Of a stretch of DNA of 64,000 nucleotides, positions 10,035-20,330 are shown piece by piece. Source of the DNA: Ahaetulla prasina (taxonomy: Eukaryota; Chordata; Lepidosauria; Squamata; Colubridae); assembly GCF_028640845.1 (NCBI RefSeq), contig NC_080546.1, forward strand, positions 22,432,020-22,496,019, given 5' to 3'. The position numbers were made by a program, and so were the translations under genes. Positions within the stretch are counted from its first letter, which is position 1. Every line of letters starts with the position of its first letter. Under the pieces are notes generated by a model. That model was not told the origin of the DNA. It made no database searches and was given only the letters and a program-made list of their open reading frames with translations.

Positions 10035-10224
10035 TGTTATGTATTAACAGTTGTGCCTTTAAATATTTGAGCGGGAAATCAGCACGTTGCTGATTGGACG
10101 AAGCCTCCAGCAGAACTGTATAAAAGGAGAGGTTTTTGCCCCAGCCTGTTGCTGGGTTCACCCTATATTAAAGAGCTGTTGTCACTACCCTGGTCTCCAG
10201 CCTCGTTACTTCCCGAACATAACA
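10035..10224 (+). repeat. Gypsy copy 1 3' LTR (190 bp)
   Basis: Reads the same as the 5' LTR over all 190 bp by eye and is followed by the right target duplication gaaag (10225-10229). Confidence 0.93.
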
Positions 10225-10229
10225 GAAAG

Positions 10230-11063
10230 AGTGTGCTATCATAGACCAGTTTCTTTGTGCAAGGTCTGATTTCTTAAGATTGGGTCACCACGGCTTCTCT
10301 GAAGGCCTCATTTTCCTCACCAGTTTAGAAGTAGACCGTGTACCCACAGTTCTCCCTTGGAGCGACTCATCGCTGAAAAGGTGAATAGCCTTTTTGTGCT
10401 GTTACCAGTAATGAGTTCTCTGAAGGATCAGGGTTGAATGTTTTCTTTTCTCTTTAAGCATCCAAACATGGATGTTTGTAAAATGACATCAAACAGGACT
10501 GGAGAAAATAAAATGTCCTGCTCTTAAATTATCTGAGTCAGTCCTTCCTGCAATTAAAGCCAGTCATGGTTGGCCTGCTCTTTATTAAACATTAATTCTT
10601 GACTGCCAGTTAGTGCATCAGTGAGCTCAGGATTGGATCTGTTCCTGAACCAGTAAGCACTTACGCTCCTAAGCAATAAAGTAGGAAAGAATGCAGACTG
10701 CATTGTCCTCAGCTTGGCTGTCTTAAGGCCAAAAATTGGAACTGTTTGGAATGTTAAATTTAAAAAAGCACAAGTTGTGGTTTGCTACCATACAAAAGAG
10801 CCCGAAATATTCAGCCTTCTGTCAGAAATTCTGTGGCATGGATATGTTCTACTGGGACCTGCTGTAGCTTTGAATTTTATGCTACTGTAGGTGGAACCTT
10901 TAGAAGAGGAAGTGAGAATCTGAAAAAAAAAATCAGCACAATATCACTAGGAGCTGTAACACAGATGGATGAGTCAATTGAAATACATGTTGATTTGTCT
11001 CACTTTTTAATCAGTGAATCTTGATTGTATTCGAATCCCATTAAATTTATGCTTTTCATACTT
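10230..11063. other. no feature recognised
   Basis: Moderately AT-rich sequence with no recognised repeat or coding region. Short open frames here lack domains. Confidence 0.5.
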
Positions 11064-11420
11064 CTAAGGTAAAGGTAAAGGTTCCCCTTACACATACATG
11101 CTAGTCATTCCCAACTCTAGGGCGCGGTGCTCATCTCCATTTCAAAGCTGAAGAGCCAGAGCTCTCTGAAGATGTCTCCATGGTCATGTGGCCGGCATGA
11201 CTAAATGCCAAAGGTGTTACCTTCCCACCAAAGGTGGTCCCTATTTTTCTACTTGCATTTCTTTTTTACATGCTTTCGAACTGCTAGATTGGCAGAAGCT
11301 GGGACAAATAACAGGAGCTCACCCCGTTATGCGGCACTAGGGATTTGAACTGCTGAACTACCAACCTTTTGATCGACAAGCTCAGCGTCTTAGCCACTGA
11401 GCCATCACATCCCCTTTTAA
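11064..11420 (-). mobile_element. Sauria-type SINE
   Basis: tRNA-derived SINE on the minus strand. The tRNA-like head is at the right: ggctcagtggctaagacgct (A box area, complement of about 11385-11402) and a B-box-like stretch complementary to gatttgaactgctgaac at 11342-11358. The left end, aaggtaaaggttccccttac, is the 3' end that Sauria SINEs share with Bov-B LINEs (known of the family). At nearly 360 bp it looks complete. RNA polymerase III would transcribe it from the head. Confidence 0.85.
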
Positions 11421-12185
11421 AAGTATATAAAAAAGTATAAAAGTCATACTTTTAAATGTAACCAAAATCTTTCACAGTTCCATGGCTTATCCTGCCAAAT
11501 GGAATTTTATTTTGGGTTGTTTCATGGAATGAAACTCACTTTTTCTATACAAAAACCTTCAAAATTTTCAGTCAGATATAACTACCTCAGATCATTTAGA
11601 GGCTGAAATTCAAATTCCAGCTGCAGAGCCACAGAGAAGGACCTGGTATTAGTTATCAAGATTGCTCATAGAACTCCTAAACTATGTACTTCATAATGGC
11701 ACTAGTATTATCTCAGTTTTCAGTTTGTACCTCATTAAATTTGCATCTTTTTCTCCTTAAATTTTGTTGGAGAATCCAGGATATGTTTTATCAAAGAGTT
11801 GTACTACAAATGTCCATAACTTACTCCTTTCTTATCTTTTGATGCAGAAGAAAGGCATTTCAAAGTGTTTTCATTTTTGCTGGTCCTCTTATATGTGCAG
11901 AACTAAGCTGGTTTCCAAACTTAAAATGCCAAGTAATGTCCTACAGATATGCACACATACTTCCACTTAGAATTTTGTCTTTACTGGATTTTTGCTACCA
12001 ATTAGTGTGTGGCATGGTATATGGAAGGAAGAACACTAGGAAGTTCTAATAAACCTGCCATAGTATACTGATTTTATTTCTCTACTGTGCAATTTCCTAT
12101 TCATACAACTGCTCCTTTCGTATCAGATAGAAAATATTAGTTGGTGACATCACCATAGCCCAGTGGTTGGGGGTCCTTTCATGTC
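11421..12185. other. no feature recognised
   Basis: AT-rich, no repeat or gene recognised. Confidence 0.5.
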
Positions 12186-12372
12186 CTCATTAACGTGCCC
12201 ACCAAGTGGTACCTATTTATCTACTCAAGTTTGCACACTTTTGAAATACCAGGTGACATGGAGCTGGAGCGAATGATGGGAGTTCATACAGTAGCATTTG
12301 GATTTCAATGTCGGCTTGCAGATTGTCAACCCAGCATTCTAATCAACTGACTCCCATGTTCCACTAATCAAA
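12186..12372 (-). mobile_element. old Sauria-type SINE relic
   Basis: Diverged partial copy. The words gtgcccaccaagtggtacct and atttatctactcaagtttgc match the body of the family (compare 40260-40310), and ggagctggagcgaatgatgg corresponds to the position before the tRNA-like head. The 3' end is missing. Confidence 0.6.
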
Positions 12373-14612
12373 TTGAGATGAAGAGGTTCAAGGATTGTGA
12401 ACGTTTCCACTTTACTGCTGCTTCTATTTTTCAGGGCCTACAGCAGCACAAACTAATGAAATCTTACTCTAGAGTAAAGGAAAACAAAGGAGGGGAAAAC
12501 CAAAATAAACAAGAACACTTCTAGTGATCATTGGCTCCTTCTCTGAAGAAGAAGGGAACGACTGACAGAATCTTTTCTATTTTACCCTTTCTCAGTATGA
12601 TAGGGGATGGGGGAGGTGAAAAAAATGTCAAGTCAACAATCCTCTTATAGGATCTGCTACGGTAAGTCATGTCCTGGATCTTGGAGGAAGTTTGAATTTA
12701 AACCGCCACCATGAAAGCTGTGTTGGAAAACGGTGCCATATTGATATCTAAGGTCTTTAAATCAAGAAAGGAAAAACTGCAATTTTCCTAGCCTTTGGAA
12801 CAACTATGTGGGGCTAATTGATAAGGAAATAATTGTGCAACTATGTTAGTTCTCTCACTTTCTCTCTCTCTCTCTATTACATGACATATTTTGAGGTCAT
12901 GTCCAACCAAGAGTGTTTGCAGAAAAACCAAGATGGTAGGCACAACCAACTATATAATCAAACTCCCACCCTTGTTTACATGCCTCTAGACATATGAAAC
13001 TACTGTAGATCATATCTTGAAATACATGTATCCATACACCTCTCTCTCCCTCTCTCTCTCTCTCTCTCATTCAGTTTGGATGCTGCTTGCCTTCAATTGG
13101 CCTATTTGTTCCCTCTCTGTATTCTCCAAGGATTTAGCTCTGGCTAGCTTAGCCACTTTCCCAGCAAATAACCAAACCAAGTAGCTACCAAATAAAATGT
13201 CATTGTGTAACGAGGAATGTGACTTTTCATTTTTCGATTCCAGATTCTATTCCAGGTGAAGAAGAGACTTTGAAGGCTTCTAATTGTCTCACTCTTTTGT
13301 GATGCCACATTTTTATCACTATACCTTTAAGGATACATAAAGCATTTGATAGAGTAAATATAGGACCAGTATAATATCAACACCTCTATTTTTAAACGTA
13401 GGAAGTATTGGTAGATTGCTACTGTACCCCATTTTCTCTCTCAATTTTTTATTACATTCAATCTTATCCTATACCCACCTACCAAAGTCCTTTCTTGTTA
13501 AAAGCATTCATCAGACCAGCAGCTTTGCCTGGCTTAAGAAGACCTTGCTGAATAGTGTAAAGAAAGCATAATCTACCAGAATGCTGCTAACCATGTTACA
13601 AGAAACCTGCATATTGGTAAATAACTGGAAATTTATCACAGTATATTGCAAAATACAGAGGTGGTAATACATCGGTAGAAGTGGTCAGGCTGAAGATAAT
13701 ATTGTTTATGTGACCATTTATATGTGTAAGTGATGCATGCCCAGGGCATACTAAAAAAATTCAGTGTTCATACATTTGTAGGATTGCTACTTCAGATTTT
13801 TCTTGTGAGGAGAAAAAAGAATTGCTTATTTATACAATTAATAAAATGTACCATATACCACTGGAACATTAATGCGGTACCATGCATTAAGAGAATATTG
13901 CTGGCATATGTTCTAGCTTTCTTGCATATTGCTATTACAGCCTGCGGCCATGACAAATAAATATCTAAAAAGATATCTGAAAATTCAGTGTAGGCAATTT
14001 GTAAAGATTAGACTCTTAGGGAATTGAAATGAGCACGCACACACACACAAAATGGGAGACTTGCAGATTATCTTTACAATACTGAATACAAGAATGCAAA
14101 GGGAAGACGTGTTCTTCCAACATCTCAAAAGGCAGACTCTGTACAGGTAGTCTATTTGTTTTGCAGAAGACTGAGTTCACTCATCACCCTAAACCATAGT
14201 TTATTTAAAGTGGTTAGATTAAGCAACAATAACTGAATCTACACAATACGTGAAGTCAAAGCCAAGCAAATTAGATTAGATTGGATATTAGAGAGCCTTC
14301 TTTACTGCCTTGTGGGACATTCTCCCCCCATCTCCACTTCAAAGGCACTTTCCTGCTTTTTGGAAAGGAGTAAAAACAGGGCTCTTTGGCCTTGCGTGGG
14401 GCTTCCAGAAGAGCACACAGCCCTGATGTTGGCTAATGGTCCTGAAAGCCCTCCCCTGCCTTTTAATGAACCTTTAATCAACCTTGCCTTTTAAACTGTA
14501 AATTTCATATACTGTTTTTATGTTTTTGTATATATATATATATATATTTACTACCGGTAGTGCACTGTGCAGAGTCCCGCCCCTGTGAAAAAGATGGGCA
14601 GTTTAAAAAAAA
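12373..14612. other. no gene recognised; small microsatellites
   Basis: About 2.2 kb with no recognised transposon or exon. Contains short CT runs at about 12862-12877 and 13042-13068, a CA run at 14037-14050 and a TA run at 14529-14548. A 26-codon open frame with a strong Kozak context starts at 12711; I do not call it a gene. Confidence 0.5.
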
Positions 14613-14627
14613 TTGATGAAAGAAGGA

Positions 14628-14659
<32 letters not shown>

Positions 14660-15092
14660 GAAAAGAAGGAAGGAAGGAAGGAAGGAAGGAGAAAGGAAGA
14701 AGAAAGAAAGGAAGGAAGGAAGGAAGGAAAGGAAGGAAAGGAAGGAAGGAAGGAAAGAAAGAAAAAGAAAGAAAGAGAAAGGAAGGAAGAAGAAAGAAGG
14801 AAAGAAAGAAAGAAGGAAGGAAAAAAGAAAAAAAGAAAGGAAAGAAGGAAGTAGAAAGAAGGAAAGAAAGAAGGAAGGAAGGAAGGAAAGAAAGAAAGGA
14901 AGAAAGGAAGGAAGGAAGGAAGGAAGAAGAAAGAAGGAAAGAAATAGAAAGGAAGGAAGAAGAAAGAAGGAAAGAAAGAAAGAAAGAAGGCAGGCAGGCA
15001 GGCAGGCAGGCAGGAAGGAAGGAAGCAAGGAAGGAAGGAAAGAAAGAAAGAAAGAAAGAAAGAAAGAAGAAAGAAAGAAAGAAAAAGAAAAG
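14613..15092. repeat. 480-bp polypurine microsatellite (GAAA/GGAA)n
   Basis: Nearly pure purine on the + strand: interspersed gaaa and ggaa tetramers, with a (ggca)n block at about 14988-15012. Long open frames across it on both strands (Lys/Glu/Arg-rich on +, Ser/Phe/Leu-rich on -) are an effect of the repeat, not genes. Such tracts are mirror-symmetric and can form triplex DNA. Confidence 0.95.
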
Positions 15093-15609
15093 AGTGAATC
15101 TAGGCAATGGCGGCTATAAAGGACCAAGGACTCCAGGTACAACATTTTACTTTTTCTGTACTGTCCAACAAGAACTCTTCGCTTCTATAGAAGAAAACAT
15201 GGCCTCCCTTGGATTCTGGCTACACTTGATCTGGTCACGGAAAATATTTGTTTTGGGTGGATCAATAAATCAAAATAAGCCTCTCCTTGGCTATCTCTGT
15301 TGGCCGCTTTGCTTTGCTGCCAATACCTGTGGAAGGGTGGTCTGTGAAGAAGCTTCCTGACACTGCTCTTGTTATGTTTTAAAAGAAAGGCTTCCATTAT
15401 ATTAGTATGCTTTGTGAAGAACCTCTTTCAAGTGGTTTGGTATTGGTTTGCACAGTCATAATGTACATGTTTCTGAGTACAGTAGCTGATTTTATACATG
15501 GTTTTTTAAAGTTTATATTAGTCAAGAAATAATGTGAAAAAGAATATTTTTTGTATTGATTCTTTTGCTGCTTTTCCAAGGTACCTTTATCTAACTTCTT
15601 CAGTGGCAG

Positions 15610-15612
<3 letters not shown>
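15093..15612. other. no feature recognised
   Basis: Ordinary sequence between two microsatellite blocks. No gene or transposon seen. Confidence 0.5.
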
Positions 15613-15653
<41 letters not shown>

Positions 15654-15738
15654 CCTCCTCTCCTCTCTTTCTCGCTCCCTCCTCCTCTTTCTCCTTTTCC
15701 CTCCCTCCCACTTCTTCCCTCCCTCCCTCAAACTAACT
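15613..15738. repeat. (CT)n and pyrimidine-rich tract
   Basis: About 36 bp of pure ct repeats, then a mixed tcc/ctt pyrimidine tract to 15729. Opposite strand bias to the 14.6-15.1 kb purine tract. Confidence 0.9.
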
Positions 15739-15822
15739 TTCTACATGCATTGAAAACATTTGCAAGATCGCAATCTATCTATATCTGTCATATCCATCTT
15801 TCATATCTATCTGTCTGATCAT

Positions 15823-16014
<192 letters not shown>

Positions 16015-16019
16015 AAAGC

Positions 16020-16537
16020 TACTGTATTTTTTCGGCGTATAAGATGCACGTTTTTCCCACCTAAAAGGGGGGTGAAAATTTGGGTTCATCTTATACGCCA
16101 AATGTAGCCCCTCCCACCCCCTGACCCTCACCCTTTGGCCTCTGCCTCCCAGCAATTTACCTCCTTGCTGCAAGCAGCAAGAACAAACAGCTCATTTCAG
16201 CTTCAGCACAGCCTAATTAGCACAAGTTGATTGTCCGTTGGGTTGGCCTCCCGACTCTCAGCTGTTTCAGGCTACAGGGATTGCCACTGCCTATTGCTGC
16301 ACGGGCCTCTGCTGCTTGCTGCAAGGAGGTAAATTGCTGGGAGCAGATCTTTTTTTTTCTTGTGCTAATCAAGCTATGCTGAAAATAAAAATGAAAGTAA
16401 AGCAGGCTGTTTGCTGTTTGCTGCAAGAGGCAAAATTGCTGGGAGGCAGAGGCAGATTTCTTTTTCTTGTTTTCCTCACCAAAAAAGGTAGGTGCGTCTT
16501 ATAGTTCAGAATATCTTATACTCTGAAAAATACAGTA
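16020..16537. mobile_element. MITE with TA ends, about 518 bp
   Basis: Bounded by tactgtattttttcggcgta on the left and an inverted relative (gaaaaatacagta) on the right; the next inner block gtataagatgcac pairs with gtgcgtcttata. TA at both ends fits a TA target site. The inside carries repeated gctgcaaggaggtaaattgc-like blocks near 16150, 16320 and 16420 and has no transposase. Superfamily uncertain, Tc1/mariner-like by the TA. Confidence 0.6.
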
Positions 16538-16543
16538 ACTTTC

Positions 16544-16683
16544 TACCATGTTTCCCTGAAAATAAGACCCTATCTTATATTTTTTTGAACCCTGAAATAA
16601 GCACTTGGCCTTATTGCCATGTGCTCAAAAGCCCGATTGGGCTTATTATCAGGGGAAGTCTTACTTTGGGGGAAAATAGGGTA
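16544..16683. mobile_element. short TA-flanked MITE, 140 bp
   Basis: Left end taccatgtttccctgaaaat and right end gtcttactttgggggaaaat, then agggta, form imperfect inverted repeats of about 28 bp. TA sits on both sides. The related pattern (fold-back elements built on gaaaataagac) is widespread in vertebrates. No coding content. Confidence 0.6.
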
Positions 16684-17863
16684 CGAATACTGAATACATT
16701 TGTAATATAGAAAGGTGTGATATAGAAAGGTGGCTAACAATATATCTATATGTGCTTATGTTTTGATATTAATCTGACTACACTGAGGCTAATTGGATGA
16801 AAAGGTGATGTGTAATTGAACAAATGAATCAATGCATGCAAAGGGTGACAAACCTACAGCTTCGATTATTTTCTCTAGAAACTGTTTCCCAAAGAGAAAA
16901 AAAAGTGGAACACATCACTGTTCTTGTTTAGTTAGGTTTCTGAGAAAGGTAAAGAAATGCATGGTTTAAAGATTGCATATCTATAATACCTTCTTATACA
17001 AATTTTTCTACTGAACCAGACAAAATCACTCTCATTATAGATATACTACTATCAATGCAAGCTTCTTATATATTTTCTGGTTCAAGAAGCGCAAGGTACT
17101 TTGGTATGTAAATATTCTTCCAGACTTTCAATAAGAATGAAATAATTCTGTGCAGTCATCCAGAGAAAGGCACAAACTTATCTTTGTGTCATGTTTGTTC
17201 CAAAGAAAACAGGTAAGTTGTCATCAAAGATTTCAGAAAATGAAGAATTTTGCAAAGGCTGGGGTAACTACAAGCATTTTGCACTTTATGCATGGGATTG
17301 GTTGATATCAGCCAGAATATTTTAAGAATTGTTTGATTCTGGATCTTCATTAATATAGCTTGATAATAATGCTACAAACCAAACAGCTAGTTTAATGGGG
17401 GGGAAAACGTCAGTGCATTTATTTCTATATGTGAAATTTGCCACAATATATGCTGTATATACAGTATGTGGCACAGCATACTTATTCTGTCACATTTTGT
17501 CACTCTATTTTCAGATACTATTTTTTCTCTGCTCAAAAAATAATAATAACGCTTTTCCCTCTCTGAGGTAGCATGGGAAAAGACTGAACAAGTTTTTCAC
17601 TCCTGACCTCCTCCAGAAAAGTTAGTATCCTCCCAACCTGAAGAAGAAATTTTTAAAAAGAACCTGAAAGTCCCTCATATTTTGTTAGTCTTCCCGACCT
17701 GATTCCAGATGTATTGAACTGCAGAATTTCCAGTAAGCCTGTAAAGTTTCAATATAATAGTTGTTAAGGTCATACAAAACTGAAAGACACAGGCTGGAGA
17801 AAACATGTGCGCTGTTATACAGATAATCCCAACAGTTGGGGACAGCAAAGTGGTTGTTGAGTA
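16684..17863. other. no feature recognised
   Basis: About 1.2 kb of AT-rich sequence with no recognised repeat or gene. Confidence 0.5.
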
Positions 17864-17884
17864 ATAATAATAATAATAATAATA
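17864..17884. repeat. (AAT)n microsatellite
   Basis: Seven or so aat units directly at the 3' end of the minus-strand CR1 copy, probably grown from its tail. Confidence 0.8.
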
Positions 17885-17885
17885 T

Positions 17886-18255
17886 CAGAGTTGGAAGAGA
17901 CCTTGGAGGTCTTCTAGTCCAACCCCCTGCCCAGGCAGGAAACCCTACACCATTTCAGACAAATGGCTATCCAGCATTTTCTTAAAAATTTCCAGTGTTG
18001 GAGCATTCACGACTTTTGCAGGCAAGTCGTTCCACTGATTAATTGTTCTAACTGTCAGGAAATTTCTCCTTAGTTCTAAGTTGCTTCTCTCCATGATTAG
18101 TTTCCACCCATTGTTTCTTGTTCTACCCTCAGGTGCTTTGGAGAATAGTTTGACTCCCTCTTCTTTATGGCAACACCGGAGATATTGGAACACTGCTATC
18201 ATGTCTCCCCTAGTCCTTCTTTTCATTAAACTAGGCATACCAAGTTCCTGTCATT
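17886..18255 (-). mobile_element. CR1 LINE 3' fragment with ORF2 C-terminus
   Basis: 5'-truncated chicken-repeat-1 type LINE. On the minus strand about 95 codons remain open (18238 to 17945) with RRTRGDMIAVFQYLR, CCHKEEGVKLFSKAPEGRT, NNGWKL, RRNFLTVRTINQWNDLP and a final LDSHLSEMV, which is the standard end of CR1 ORF2. The 3' UTR (ggttggactagaagacctcc on the sense strand) follows. Homologous copies lie at 18659-19165, 33268-33960, 37559-38280, 61811-62446 and 63645-63775. Confidence 0.88.
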
Positions 18256-18379
18256 GTATAAATTGACTTACAAGTTTCACTTTGAACCATCTCAAGTGAT
18301 AGTTGGGTATTCAAGGAGACATCCATGTTGCTGATTAAGAAGCCAGTTTAGGTTCACCTGAATTTTTTTAAAAAATCAT

Positions 18380-18490
18380 GTCATGTCTAATGTTATTATA
18401 TTTTTTGTTAAGTGAATCACTTGAGTTAAAAGATCATATGGTTGCTTAAGTGAATCCAGCTTCCCCCATTGAGTATCAGTCATATCTTAT
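18380..18490. repeat. fragment of the 20780-21168 MITE family
   Basis: Words such as ggttgcttaagtgaatccag and cttcccccattgagtat match the middle of the element at 20780-21168 (ttttagtgaacc, cttccccattgac). Ends not defined. Confidence 0.4.
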
Positions 18491-18595
18491 GTTACTGGCA
18501 TGATATTATTCCCCTCCTTAGTGGATCTTATCAGGATTTGCCTTAAACGCCTTTTTCAAAAAGTCATGTCAGTCATCTCCTATAGCAAGCTATGC

Positions 18596-18658
18596 TCAAC
18601 CAACCAACCAACCAACCAACCAATCAATAATCAATCAATTTATCTATCAATCAATCAG
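18596..18658. repeat. (CAAC)n/(ATCA)n microsatellite
   Basis: caaccaacc repeats passing into atcaatcaatc. It sits at the 3' tail of the following minus-strand CR1 fragment. Confidence 0.8.
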
Positions 18659-19165
18659 AATAGAGCTGGAAGGGACCTTGGAGGTCTTCTAATCCAAACC
18701 CCTGCTCAAGGAGGAGACTTATACCAGTGATGGCTAACCTTTTCAGCACCATGCCGGAAGCGCGCATGCATACACACACCCATAATGCAATGTGTGTGCA
18801 ATCCCACCCGAACATCCCCTGTGCATGCGCCCGAGACCCACCATGTGCGCCCCATGCATACATGTGTGACCCCCAGACATGTGCCCCGCTTCCTACGCAT
18901 GCACATGTGACCCCTGTGCATGCGTCCCATCCCCGCACATGCATGCACATCTCCCGCATGCACCCTGCCCCCATGCATGCGTGGCAGACCCAAAAACCAG
19001 CTAGCGGGCAGGAAGCATGCATGCATGTACGGCGGAGCTGAGCTGGGGTGATGTACGGCGGAGCTGAGCTGGGGTGACGGTTTGCCACCTGTGGCACGCT
19101 TGCCATAGTTTCACCATCATTGCCTTATACCATTTCAGACAAGTGACTATCCAGTCTCATTGACT
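18659..19165 (-). mobile_element. CR1 3' UTR fragment split by a hAT MITE
   Basis: 18659-18724 (tagagctggaagggaccttg) and 19123-19165 (ccttataccatttcagacaa) are the two halves of one CR1 3' end, as shown by the uninterrupted copy at 17886-17970. The MITE at 18725-19122 lies between them. Confidence 0.8.
18725..19122. mobile_element. hAT-type MITE, 398 bp, 8-bp TSD
   Basis: Ends cagtgatggctaacc and the related inverted atagtttcaccatcattg. Flanks acttatac and ccttatac are an 8-bp target duplication with one change. The interior is rich in alternating purine-pyrimidine catgcatg and cacacacc stretches and carries a tandem 27-bp duplication (gtacggcggagctgagctgg...) at 19027-19080. Non-coding. 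Confidence 0.75.
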
Positions 19166-19767
19166 ATAAACTAGTTTAAGAACATCATGCCCAGGTATTT
19201 AATCTGGGTTGATAGCCTCTCATCTGTTTCTGATCTATCCTCCTGTCATGGTTTACTTGCTATGCAGTCCCACTTTATTTATTTATTTTTATTTATTTAT
19301 TTATTTAATCAAATTTTTATACCACCCTATCTCCCGAAGGACTCAGGGTGGTTTACAGCCCGATAAAATACAAATATCATACAAGGTAAAACATTAATTA
19401 AAAAACTTATTTAAATAGGCCAAAATTTAAAATTACAATTAAAATGATAAAACCCCATTACCTAAAAATTAATAACTAACCCCAGTTAAAATTAAGTAAA
19501 ACTTTTAACCCAGTCCCGCTTGGATAAATAAATGCGTTTTCAGCTCATGGTGTCGTGTCCCACTCCTCCGCTGACGGCCGGGTCAGGGAAATCCGAATCA
19601 GGCTTGCCTCTGCAGCTCTGCCCAAAGTCCTAGCAAAGTCCTCAGAGCAGGCAGGAAACCAGAAAGTGACTTCAGCAAGATAAGTTCGACTTTGCCTGAC
19701 TCAGAGACTGCCAGAAAGCAGATCCTTTATATAGGCCATGGGGTGTGGCTCCATTACTCAGCACTCA

Positions 19768-20119
19768 TTAAGGCCTGCCCCTCCCTTCCTTCTGTTGCCT
19801 CCGCCTATCCAATCTTCTGATGCGAGGGTCACACCAATCAGCAGCTGTTGGAAATAAACTTTCCTCAGACTCACATGCTGTGGAGGAGGGGGAGGGGTCT
19901 AGCTGCTCCGTTTGCCTGGGCATGGAGCCAGGGCTGGGGCTGGGGGGTGCTCCCTCCTCTGCAGCCTGCTTGGGCATGGAGCCAAGGCTGGGGCCGGGAG
20001 ATGCCCCCTCCTCAGCCTGTCTGGGCATGGAGCCAGGGCTGGGGCCCGGAGGACATTCTTCAGCGTTCGGAAGCAGATAAGCAGACCCCGGCTGCGGTGA
20101 AAGCGGGCAAGACACAACA
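19768..20119 (-). other. open reading frame inside the LTR U3
   Basis: On the LTR sense strand about 115 codons are open from the LTR's first base to a stop at 19768. The product would be Pro/Ser/Glu-rich, with tandem units built on SPGSMPRQAEEG, an acidic patch (ACESEESLF) and a very basic end (RRLDRRRQQKEGRGRP). The frame has no stop at the LTR edge, so it could be the end of an element protein reading into the 3' LTR. I do not recognise a domain. It resembles the frame at 54316-54594 in layout. It may be non-functional in a solo LTR. Confidence 0.5.
19916..20056. repeat. about 54-bp tandem repeat inside the LTR
   Basis: Roughly 2.6 units, each starting tgggcatggagccagggctg (19917, 19970 and 20025). 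Unit lengths stay in frame with the U3 open reading frame, adding whole blocks of residues. Confidence 0.8.
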
Positions 20120-20330
20120 CACGGCAAAAAGTCCGAAGATCAGGCACTTGGCGTAAACCAGGGGGAAGTTCGTTCCAAAGCGTAGGAGCTCCAACAGAAA
20201 AGGCCCTACCCCTGGGGGCCGCCAGCCGACATTGTTTGGCAGACGGCACCCTGAGAAGACCCTCTCTGTGTGAGCGTATGGGTCGGTGGGAGGCATGAGG
20301 TAACAGCAGGCGGTCCCGTAAGTACCACTT

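Larger units (their letters stand above)
5894..10224 (+). mobile_element. Ty3/Gypsy retrotransposon copy 1 (complete, rearranged)
   Basis: Complete LTR retrotransposon with identical 190-bp LTRs, a primer binding site, gag, pol (RT, RNase H, integrase) and a polypurine tract. It is flanked by a 5-bp duplication gaaag (5889-5893 and 10225-10229). The RT and integrase resemble the vertebrate Gypsy group related to Mag (K02A2.6-like proteins); that placement is from memory of the motifs. Compared with the copy at 26498-31096 it has lost the end of gag, the protease and the RT N-terminus (about 460 bp), replaced by a 211-bp inverted copy of its own 3' end. Many one-base differences break pol. Confidence 0.93.
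19551..20119 (-). mobile_element. solo LTR with coding U3 (family B)
   Basis: 569-bp LTR on the minus strand, starting TGTTGTGTC (20119 inward) and ending GACACGACA (19551). The target duplication is catgg/cacgg, 4 of 5 bases, within the L2. A TATA-like sequence (complement of ctttatataggcc, about 19727-19739) separates a long U3 from R/U5. An open frame runs through the U3, and an internal tandem repeat lies at 19916-20056. The LTR at 54316-54824 shares its start and its coding U3. Probably a Gypsy-type or retroviral element; no internal region remains to decide. Confidence 0.75.
19273..20330 (-). mobile_element. L2 LINE 3' part, split by a solo LTR
   Basis: Minus-strand L2 with an atttatttattt tail at 19275-19310 and the 3' hairpin at 19321-19352. 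The arms are accaccct and agggtggt, differing from the other copies by a matched pair of changes. The body resumes after the LTR at 20120 with an L2 ORF2 C-terminal region (complement around 20170-20310, compare 52090-52230). 5'-truncated at about 20330. No intact frame. Confidence 0.85.

Noticed and set aside
11340..11402. Possible tRNA gene on the minus strand
   Set aside because: The A and B boxes belong to the head of a Sauria-type SINE; there is no complete cloverleaf. The same holds at 50289-50370 and 58365-58450.
14505..15145. Long open frames on both strands (up to 200 codons)
   Set aside because: They lie over the purine tetranucleotide tract and encode only Lys/Glu/Arg or Ser/Phe/Leu/Pro runs; open frames are expected from repeats without stop codons.
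18651..19106. 151-codon and 106-codon frames rich in Cys, His, Met
   Set aside because: They lie inside a hAT-type MITE with alternating catgcatg repeats; there is no domain and the frame follows the repeat.
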